Shown piece after piece: positions 1 through 4,725 of a stretch of DNA of 8,053 bases. The stretch's first letter is position 1. Each line of letters starts with the position of its first letter. The translations under genes were made by a program, and so were the position numbers. Source of the stretch: Lachnospiraceae bacterium (GTDB lineage Bacteria > Bacillota > Clostridia > Lachnospirales > Lachnospiraceae); NCBI GenBank assembly GCA_017461685.1, contig JAFTXF010000096.1:1-8053 (forward strand). Direction: 5' to 3'. The notes under the pieces are model-generated. The model saw nothing but the letters and a program-made list of their open reading frames with translations, was not told the origin of the DNA and did not search any database.

Positions 1-467
1 ACATCTACCAATAGCTCCAGGGATATTCTTTCATCCTTCATTATGTACATATCAGACAGCTTCAATTCTTCATACTCCGGCCGTTCATCCGTGCCGTTGT
101 AAAATACCACAAACCGCGGTGCCGGGAGCTTAATCTGCTTGCTGCCGTCCATATTCTCATCCATCGTCAGTGTGGAATACAGGTCTGACAGGTAGAAAAA
201 AATACGCAGCGGCATATTCGGGTTGTAAGTAGACTGGTGTTCGTACAGCGACAGCCTGGAATCAATGATAAAGGACACATCATTTCGCATGGACATGTAA
301 ATTGCATTTTCCAGCTTGTTGATAGTAAGTGCCTCCGGATCCTCGTAATGTCTGCCGCTCATAGCATTGTACAATGACAGTAATTCCTTCTTGTCACTGA
401 AAATCATAACAAACAGACGGGATTTATAATCCCGCTTTATCTTCGGTAAGTGTGCTTGCGTAGTCAT
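1..467 (-). CDS. PD-(D/E)XK nuclease / Rpn-like transposase family protein, 3' part missing
   Basis: Reading the minus strand from ATG 467 gives 155 open codons to the window edge; the C-terminal part lies outside. GGAGG at 476-480 sits 8 bases before this ATG. Another ATG at 474 is out of frame and soon stops. The protein begins MTTQAHLPKIKRDYKSRLFV. It then carries a segment with an Asp (in FIIDSR) followed by EHQS, which fits the D...ExQ variant of the PD-(D/E)XK core seen in Rpn-type recombination-promoting nucleases. Proteins of this kind are very common, often in many copies, in Lachnospiraceae genomes, where they are annotated as putative transposases or hypothetical proteins. No terminal inverted repeats are visible here. 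The family call rests on a short motif and overall resemblance, so it is moderate; activity cannot be judged without the missing part. Confidence 0.6.
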   Translation of the reverse strand, partial: MTTQAHLPKIKRDYKSRLFVMIFSDKKELLSLYNAMSGRHYEDPEALTINKLENAIYMSMRNDVSFIIDSRLSLYEHQSTYNPNMPLRIFFYLSDLYSTLTMDENMDGSKQIKLPAPRFVVFYNGTDERPEYEELKLSDMYIMKDERISLELLVD

Positions 468-474
468 ACAGCAT

Positions 475-480
475 ACCTCC
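475..480 (-). promoter_or_regulatory. Ribosome binding site fixing the nuclease-like gene start
   Basis: On the minus strand this reads GGAGGT. It is 8 bases (counted from GGAGG) from ATG 467, whose frame stays open to the window edge. The nearer ATG at 474 would read only about a dozen codons, so 467 is the start. Confidence 0.7.
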
Positions 481-630
481 TTTTGAAACGCGCAGGAGGC
501 CTGTCGTAATCTCCGGAAAACCTCACTGCTTAAAATAAATTGGAATAAAGCATTGAGATTTCCTAGATAAAAAGATTTATTTAAAAGATATCATTTGTAG
601 AAAAAAATAGAAATTTAATGCTTTAAAAGT

Positions 631-659
631 ATTTTAACACAAATTATTTAGTATGTCCA
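631..659 (-). promoter_or_regulatory. Candidate sigma-A promoter for the nuclease-like gene
   Basis: On the minus strand, TGGACA (654-659, 5 of 6 to consensus) and TAAAAT (631-636, 5 of 6) are separated by exactly 17 bases. TG one base before the -10 makes it an extended -10. Transcription would start near 624 and give a leader of about 155 bases before the ATG at 467. The region is AT-rich, so a chance match is possible, but the spacing is ideal. Confidence 0.55.
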
Positions 660-773
660 GCGTTTTTGCAATTTCTTTCACATTTATTATATGGAGGTGT
701 CGCGCTTTAGGTATAATGTAAAAGCAAACTACAAATTTCAACGCAAGCAGTAATGGATGAGTGGGGATAATGA

Positions 774-860
774 ATGATTGGGGCTTGCCAATCATGGTTA
801 AATAAGGTAATCTTATAGTAGACTTAAAGAACTTTGAAAATGTACCATGATAGGATGGTA
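774..860 (+). promoter_or_regulatory. Possible structured leader upstream of the rubredoxin-fusion gene
   Basis: Three simple hairpins follow one another. The first has an 8-bp perfect stem (774-781 with 788-795, loop GGCTTG). The second has a 5-bp stem (802-806 with 812-816). The third has a 6-bp stem (843-848 with 855-860). In addition, ATCATGGT (791-798) can pair perfectly with ACCATGAT (844-851), which would break up the first and third hairpins. It matches no riboswitch class that I recognise. It could also be protein-binding operators or chance. Confidence 0.35.
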
Positions 861-907
861 GTAAGGTTCGGCTATGATACGTAAATTTTTATTTTTGGAG
901 GTAGAAA

Positions 908-1525
908 ATGGATAACAAGGCATTATATAACTTAAGCTACGGTGTTTTTATGTTATCAACTAAGGCGGGAGATAAGGTAAATGGCTGTATTACCAATACC
1001 TGTATGCAGGTGGCAAGCAGCCCGACCAGAGTGGCCATCTCTGTTCTGAATACCAATTACACCTGCGATTTGTTGAAGGAAAGCGGTGTATTTGCACTCA
1101 GCATTCTCGACGAGACAGTTACTTTTGAGACAATCAAATATTTCGGATTTCAGTCAGGCAGAAATGTGGACAAGATGTCAGAATTAATTTTGCCTACGGA
1201 TATTAACGGTATTCCTTATATGGGCTGGCAGACATGTGCAGTGATCAGCTGCAAAGTAGTAAGTCAGGAAGACCTGGGAAGCCACACTTTATTTATTGCA
1301 GAGGTTGAGGATGCAAAGTTGATTAACGAGCATGCGCCGTTGACCTATGCAGATTATCAGAATAAAGTGAAGCCAAAACCACAGAAAAAGGCTGAGGATA
1401 AGAAAATCGTGGGCTGGCGCTGCAGAATTTGCAATTATACATATGAGGGAAGCGAGCTCCCAGCAGAATTTGCATGTCCGCTGTGCGGCCATGGATCGGA
1501 AGATTTTGAGCCGATTTATGGTTAA
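908..1525 (+). CDS. hrb: High-molecular-weight rubredoxin: flavin reductase domain fused to rubredoxin
   Basis: The 205-residue protein has two domains. Residues 1 to about 150 form an FMN-binding flavin reductase-like (flavoredoxin) domain, recognisable from the opening NLSYGVFMLST, the GCITNTCMQV segment and the downstream SVLNTNYTCDLLKESG. A Lys/Pro-rich linker (about 153-165) leads to a C-terminal rubredoxin domain with Cys pairs CRIC and CPLC, which should hold one iron. The first pair is followed by Asn, where classical rubredoxins have CxxCG. In Moorella this architecture (Hrb) takes electrons from NADH and passes them to flavodiiron protein FprA for oxygen or NO reduction; a similar cytoplasmic role is inferred here, though no flavodiiron gene is in view. 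GGAGG at 898-902 fixes the ATG at 908. The rnpB promoter follows shortly, so it appears to be a single-gene unit. Confidence 0.88.
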   Translation: MDNKALYNLSYGVFMLSTKAGDKVNGCITNTCMQVASSPTRVAISVLNTNYTCDLLKESGVFALSILDETVTFETIKYFGFQSGRNVDKMSELILPTDINGIPYMGWQTCAVISCKVVSQEDLGSHTLFIAEVEDAKLINEHAPLTYADYQNKVKPKPQKKAEDKKIVGWRCRICNYTYEGSELPAEFACPLCGHGSEDFEPIYG

Positions 1526-1536
1526 ATACTCTATGA

Positions 1537-1606
1537 GAAAGTTTCGTTGCAGGAAAGTTCCTTCATATAGGAAAGTTTCTTGCGAAAGTTTCTTGCTTGA
1601 CGAAAG
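1537..1606 (+). repeat. GAAAGTTTC-like short repeats upstream of the rnpB promoter
   Basis: Four copies of GAAAGTTYC occur at 1537-1545, 1553-1561, 1571-1579 and 1584-1592, followed by a partial GAAAG at 1602-1606. Spacings between copies are 16, 18, 13 and 18 bases. The unit is itself nearly palindromic. They fill the space between the rubredoxin-fusion stop codon and the -35 box of rnpB. They may be a regulator-binding array, an upstream activating element or remnants of local duplication. Confidence 0.6.
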
Positions 1607-1626
1607 CCCTGTCCATATGCTATGAT
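1597..1626 (+). promoter_or_regulatory. Sigma-A promoter of rnpB
   Basis: TTGACG (1597-1602) and TATGAT (1621-1626) are each 5 of 6 to consensus and are 18 bases apart. The predicted start, near 1633-1637, coincides with the 5' strand of RNase P helix P1, which supports the call. Confidence 0.8.
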
Positions 1627-1636
1627 ACCACATGGA

Positions 1637-1980
1637 CAAAGTAGTGCGGATAATCGCGGCCACTTTTGTGGGTGAGGAAAGTCCGGGCTTCATAGGGCAG
1701 GATGCCGGATAACGTCCGGTGGAGGTGACTCCCAGGCTAGTGCAACAGAAAAGAAACCGCCAGGCAACTGGTAAGGGTGGAATGGTGGTGTAAGAGACCA
1801 CCGTCTTGCCGGTAACGGTAAGAGCCGTGTAAACCCCATCCGAAGCAAGATCAAGCAGAGAACGATAGGTCGGCCCGGCCTGTTTTCAGGTAGATCGCTT
1901 GAGCCTGCCGGTAACGGCAGGTCTAGATAGATGATTATCACATAGTAATATGTACAGAACCCGGCTTATAGGCTGCTTTG
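1637..1980 (+). ncRNA. rnpB: RNase P RNA (catalytic RNA, bacterial type A)
   Basis: This is the RNA subunit of RNase P, which trims the 5' leaders of tRNA precursors. Diagnostic conserved stretches are in order: GAGGAAAGTCCGGGC at 1674-1688 (first strand of P4 and CR-I), GGTAAGGGTG near 1770, TGTAAACCCC followed by AAGCAAGA around 1828-1850, GGTCGGCCC at 1868-1876 whose GGT probably pairs with tRNA 3' CCA, and ACAGAACCCGGCTTATA at 1954-1970 (second strand of P4). The ends were set by helix P1: CAAAGTAGT at 1637-1645 pairs with GCTGCTTTG at 1972-1980, 9 bp including G-U pairs. The length of about 344 bases is normal for type A. It has its own promoter and a terminator directly after it. Exact ends may differ by a few bases. 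Confidence 0.95.
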
Positions 1981-1985
1981 TTTTT

Positions 1986-2008
1986 AACCCACTGTAATGG
2001 TGGGTTTT
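1986..2008 (+). terminator. Rho-independent terminator after rnpB
   Basis: AACCCAC (1986-1992) pairs perfectly with GTGGGTT (2000-2006) around a 7-base loop. The T-run is only TTTT, but more T-rich sequence follows. It begins six bases after the RNase P RNA end. Confidence 0.7.
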
Positions 2009-2047
2009 AAAATTTTATTAAAGTTTACTTGCTGTAAATTCCAAAAC

Positions 2048-2076
2048 TTGACTTGTGAGGAAAGAAGCTTTAATAT
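2048..2076 (+). promoter_or_regulatory. Strong sigma-A promoter of the His-rich GTPase gene
   Basis: TTGACT (2048-2053, 5 of 6) and TAATAT (2071-2076) are separated by exactly 17 bases. Transcription should start near 2083, leaving a leader of about 100 bases before the ATG at 2187. That leader holds the nested inverted repeat at 2104-2135. Confidence 0.75.
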
Positions 2077-2103
2077 ATGTATTAGTAATGTATTATTGCT
2101 TTT

Positions 2104-2135
2104 AGAACAGTGCATGTCATGCATGGAGCTGTTCT
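2104..2135 (+). promoter_or_regulatory. Nested inverted repeat in the GTPase leader (candidate operator or RNA hairpin)
   Basis: The outer arms AGAACAG (2104-2110) and CTGTTCT (2129-2135) are perfect complements. Between them lies TGCATG-T-CATGCA (2111-2123), a perfect 13-base palindrome centred on T2117. It sits about 20-50 bases after the predicted transcription start, where a repressor could block transcription. There is no T-run after it, so it is not a standard terminator. It does not match the Bacillus Zur or Fur box consensus that I know. Confidence 0.45.
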
Positions 2136-2186
2136 CCGTCGTACTTTATCAGAAAATATTTTAAATAGAGAATGGAGGTTTTTGTT

Positions 2187-3614
2187 ATGACCAAAATAGA
2201 TATTATGTCCGGCTTCTTGGGTGCCGGCAAGACTACATTGATTAAAAAGCTTTTACAGGAAGCATTGGCAGATACCAAGGTGGTACTGATTGAGAATGAA
2301 TTTGGTGAAATCGGTATTGACGGCGGTTTTTTGCAGGATGCGGGTATTGAGATTAAGGAAATGAACAGCGGATGTATCTGCTGCTCTTTGGTAGGCGATT
2401 TCGGTGCTTCTTTAAAGGAAGTGCTGGATACTTACAAGCCGGAGCGTGTGATGATTGAGCCAAGCGGCGTAGGTAAGCTTTCTGATGTGGAGAAAGCAGT
2501 TTTAAATGTAGATACTGAGGTGGATGCGGTATTAAACAGCAAGGTCGCGGTAGTAGATGCGACCAAGTGCAAGATGTATATTAAGAACTTCGGCGAATTC
2601 TTTATCAATCAGATTGAATATGCAGATACCATCGTGCTCAGCAGAACGGACAAGCTTTCTCAGGAGAAGTTAGAGAAGGTTGTAGAGCTGATTCGTGAGC
2701 ATAATGATCATGCAACGATTATCACTACTCCATGGGATCAGATCACCGGTGCGGACATCCTGGCTACCATGGAAGCAGAAGATGACATGCTGGCAGAGAT
2801 GCTGGAAGAAGTAGAAGAGATGCACAGACATCATCATGACCACGATGAAGAACACGAATGCTGTTGCGGCCATCACCATCATGACCACGATGATGAAGAG
2901 CACGAATGCTGTTGCGGCCATCACCATCATGACCACGACGACGAAGAGCATGAGTGCTGCGGCCATCATGGCCATCATCATGACCACGAGGAAGAGCATG
3001 AATGTTGCGGCCATCATGGCCATCATCATCATGACCACGAGGAAGAGCATGAATGCTGTTGCGGCCATCATGGTCATCATCATGACCACGAGGAAGAGCA
3101 TGAATGTTGCGGCCATCATGGCCATCACCATCATGACCACGATGATGAAGAGCATGAGTGCTGTTGCGGCCATCATGGCCATCACCATCATGACCACGAT
3201 GGCGAAGAACGTGAATGCTGCGGTCATGGGCACCATCACCATGATCATGAGGAAGGCCATGAGCACCATCATCATCACCATGGCGAGGAATGCAGCTGTG
3301 GATGCGGCGGTCATCATGACCACGGCCATCACCACGCAGACGAAGTATTTACCAGCTGGGGCATGGAGACTCCGGTTCAGTATAGCGTAGAAGAAATCAC
3401 TGCTATTGTGGAAGCACTGGAGGAGGAAAGCGAGTACGGCATGGTATTACGTGCTAAAGGCATGGTTCCGGCAGCAGACGGTACATGGATTTATTTTGAC
3501 TATGTTCCGGGCGAAGCAGATATCAGACAGGGCAGTCCGGCAGTGACAGGCAAGCTCTGTGTAATCGGCTCCAACCTTCAGGAAGAAAAGCTGGAAGCGT
3601 TATTTGCCAAATAA
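2187..3614 (+). CDS. G3E (COG0523/CobW-like) GTPase with a giant His/Cys repeat metal-binding domain
   Basis: The start is ATG 2187: GGAGG at 2174-2178 serves it, and the upstream in-frame ATG at 2172 overlaps that site. The 475-residue protein has a P-loop GFLGAGKT (9-16), ENEFGE (36-41), the family's metal motif GCICC (62-66), EPSGVG (91-96) and SRTD (152-155, NKxD position). Residues 213-383 are repeats of the type HHHDHDDEEHECCCGHHGH: eight copies ending in CC(C)G plus a degenerate ninth. By hand count that is 74 His and 23 Cys in 171 residues. Residues 384-475 form the CobW C-terminal domain. COG0523 proteins are cytoplasmic GTP-dependent metal chaperones for Zn, Co or other metals. Their His-rich loops are usually far shorter, so storage as well as delivery is inferred. 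The metal and client are not visible. It heads a likely operon. Confidence 0.93.
   Translation: MTKIDIMSGFLGAGKTTLIKKLLQEALADTKVVLIENEFGEIGIDGGFLQDAGIEIKEMNSGCICCSLVGDFGASLKEVLDTYKPERVMIEPSGVGKLSDVEKAVLNVDTEVDAVLNSKVAVVDATKCKMYIKNFGEFFINQIEYADTIVLSRTDKLSQEKLEKVVELIREHNDHATIITTPWDQITGADILATMEAEDDMLAEMLEEVEEMHRHHHDHDEEHECCCGHHHHDHDDEEHECCCGHHHHDHDDEEHECCGHHGHHHDHEEEHECCGHHGHHHHDHEEEHECCCGHHGHHHDHEEEHECCGHHGHHHHDHDDEEHECCCGHHGHHHHDHDGEERECCGHGHHHHDHEEGHEHHHHHHGEECSCGCGGHHDHGHHHADEVFTSWGMETPVQYSVEEITAIVEALEEESEYGMVLRAKGMVPAADGTWIYFDYVPGEADIRQGSPAVTGKLCVIGSNLQEEKLEALFAK
2823..3335 (+). repeat. In-frame tandem repeats coding for the His/Cys domain
   Basis: Units of about 45-57 bases, all multiples of three, encode the metal-binding repeats. 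Some copies are nearly identical at DNA level: positions 2853-2890 recur at 2901-2938 (38 bases, 48 apart), and 2973-3025 recur at 3075-3127 (53 bases, 102 apart). The ends are degenerate while the middle is homogeneous. This points to recent expansion by slippage or unequal recombination, which would change domain length without breaking the frame. Confidence 0.9.
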
Positions 3615-3722
3615 GCAGCAAAGGCAAAAACAGATAGTAATATAAAGGCAATATAACGCCCAAAATGAACCGCGTAAAGGTTGCTGTAGAAGGAAAATCA
3701 GAAATAGAAAATAAGGAGCATT
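3615..3722 (+). other. Spacer between the two GTPase genes
   Basis: These 108 A-rich bases contain no terminator and no convincing promoter. AAGGAG at 3713-3718 is the ribosome binding site for the ATG at 3723. Co-transcription of the two GTPase genes is the simplest reading. Confidence 0.5.
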
Positions 3723-4655
3723 ATGAAACCAGTATATGTTATTAACGGCTTTTTGGAGAGCGGAAAGAGTGAATTTATCAGCTACACCATTGCACAGCCA
3801 TATTTTCAGTCCAAAGAGACCACCTTGCTGATAGTATGTGAGGAAGGCGAAGTAGAGTACGAGGACAAGGTACTAAAGAAAAGCCGAACTGTCTGTGAAT
3901 ATATCGAAGAGCTGGAGGATTTTACGCCTGAAAAGCTTTTAGCACTGGAGAAAAAGTATAAGCCGGGCCGTATCATTATTGAATGGAACGGTATGTGGAA
4001 TTTCAAAGAGATGAAGCTTCCTTGGCACTGGAAGGTGGAGCAGCAGATTACTACCATCGACGGCAGTACTTTCCAGATGTATTACACCAATATGCGTTCT
4101 CTTTTGGCGGAAATGCTGCGAAAATCCGAGTTGATTATTTTTAACCGCTGCGACGGTCTGGAAGAGCAGCTGCCGAATTTTAAGCGCAATGTGAAGGCAG
4201 TAAATCAGCAGGCTGAGATTGTATTTGAGGATTCCGAAGGGGAGATGAATTCCCTTTTTGAAGAGGATTTGCCTTTTGATTTAAATGCGGATGTGATTCA
4301 ACTGGGTGACATGGAGTACGGAATTTGGTTTTTGGACGCTTTGGACCATCTGGAGCGTTATGTGGGTAAGACCGTCAAATTCGTGGCTACAGTGTCAAGA
4401 CCGGAGCATTTTCCAAAGGATTATTTTGTGCCGGGCAGACTTGCCATGACCTGCTGTGAGGATGATATGGCCTTCTTAGGCTTTGCCTGTCAGTACAACG
4501 GGGCTTCTGCTTTTAGAGAGCAGGACTGGGTAGAAGTGACTGCAGTAGTAGAGAGGAAGTATTGGGAAGACTATCATGGGGAAGGACCTGTATTAAAGGC
4601 CGCTTCCGTAGTGAAGGTCAAGGCTCCAAAGAACGAAGTGATAAGCTTTGCTTAA
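3723..4655 (+). CDS. Divergent G3E-like P-loop GTPase fused to a YcgQ/DUF1980-like C-terminal domain
   Basis: The 310-residue protein starts with MKPVYVINGFLESGKS, an intact P-loop at 9-16. Other G3E positions are changed: CEEGE (39-43) stands for NEFGE, IIIEWNGMW (84-92) stands for IEPSG, and NRCD (141-144) stands for NKxD. The CxCC metal motif is missing, as are any His repeats. From about residue 205 the chain (YVGKTVKFVATV, YFVPGRLAMTCCEDD at 234-248, DWVEVTAVV, then GEGPVLKA and a final P-x-E-V-I-S-F) resembles the C-terminal domain of YcgQ/DUF1980 (TIGR03943) proteins, partners of UPF0718 permeases. That match is from memory of the pattern. It is probably a partner of the preceding GTPase, perhaps as a heterodimer. 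Whether it still hydrolyses GTP is open. AAGGAG precedes the start, and the CLC gene follows within 71 bases. Confidence 0.75.
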   Translation: MKPVYVINGFLESGKSEFISYTIAQPYFQSKETTLLIVCEEGEVEYEDKVLKKSRTVCEYIEELEDFTPEKLLALEKKYKPGRIIIEWNGMWNFKEMKLPWHWKVEQQITTIDGSTFQMYYTNMRSLLAEMLRKSELIIFNRCDGLEEQLPNFKRNVKAVNQQAEIVFEDSEGEMNSLFEEDLPFDLNADVIQLGDMEYGIWFLDALDHLERYVGKTVKFVATVSRPEHFPKDYFVPGRLAMTCCEDDMAFLGFACQYNGASAFREQDWVEVTAVVERKYWEDYHGEGPVLKAASVVKVKAPKNEVISFA

Positions 4656-4666
4656 CGAATGATAGT

Positions 4667-4704
4667 ATATCCCCATGTCTAAACTTTTCAGGATGTGGGG
4701 ATAT
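4667..4704 (+). promoter_or_regulatory. Hairpin between the second GTPase gene and the CLC gene
   Basis: ATATCCCCA (4667-4675) pairs perfectly with TGGGGATAT (4696-4704). Five further inner pairs, three of them G-U, extend the stem to 14 bp around a 10-base loop (4681-4690). No T-run follows on either strand, so it is not an ordinary terminator. It may be an mRNA-processing or stabilising structure, or an operator for the downstream gene. It overlaps the first possible start codon (4675) of the CLC reading frame. Confidence 0.5.
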
Positions 4705-4725
4705 CGTGAATTTATGAGGGTACAT

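Larger units (their letters stand above)
481..907. other. Intergenic region between divergent genes
   Basis: No convincing protein gene lies in these 427 bases. The left half is AT-rich and holds the candidate promoter for the leftward gene. The right half holds a TATAAT at 712-717 without a good -35 partner, an 11-codon ORF starting at 770 with no convincing ribosome binding site, and three hairpins between 774 and 860. A T-rich stretch (886-896) and GGAGG (898-902) come just before the rubredoxin-fusion gene. I cannot identify its promoter with confidence. Confidence 0.6.

Noticed and set aside
770..805. An 11-codon ORF as a leader peptide before the rubredoxin-fusion gene
   Set aside because: It has no convincing ribosome binding site and no codon run that would suggest attenuation.
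1289..1941. Minus-strand open frames at 1289-1801 and 1690-1941 and the plus-strand frame at 1443-1625
   Set aside because: They overlap the rubredoxin domain or the RNase P RNA, lack sensible ribosome binding sites and resemble no protein family.
2172..2186. ATG 2172 as the start of the His-rich GTPase
   Set aside because: It overlaps the GGAGG that serves ATG 2187, and the family normally begins a few residues before the P-loop, as the 2187 start does.
2823..3335. CRISPR-like array
   Set aside because: Repeats are periodic but there are no unique spacers; every unit is in frame and codes for His/Cys repeats within one protein.
2670..3390. Long open frames on the minus strand (2670-3335) and in another plus frame (2836-3390) across the His-repeat region
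   Set aside because: They are by-products of the low-complexity CAT/CAC/GAC/GAA repeats. Their products are runs of Met, Val, Ala, Ile and Thr with no family pattern, while the main frame has a full GTPase on both sides of the repeat.
4656..4725. Fluoride (crcB) riboswitch before the CLC gene
   Set aside because: The conserved GGNGATGG...CGCC core and pseudoknot of that class are not present; only a simple hairpin is seen.
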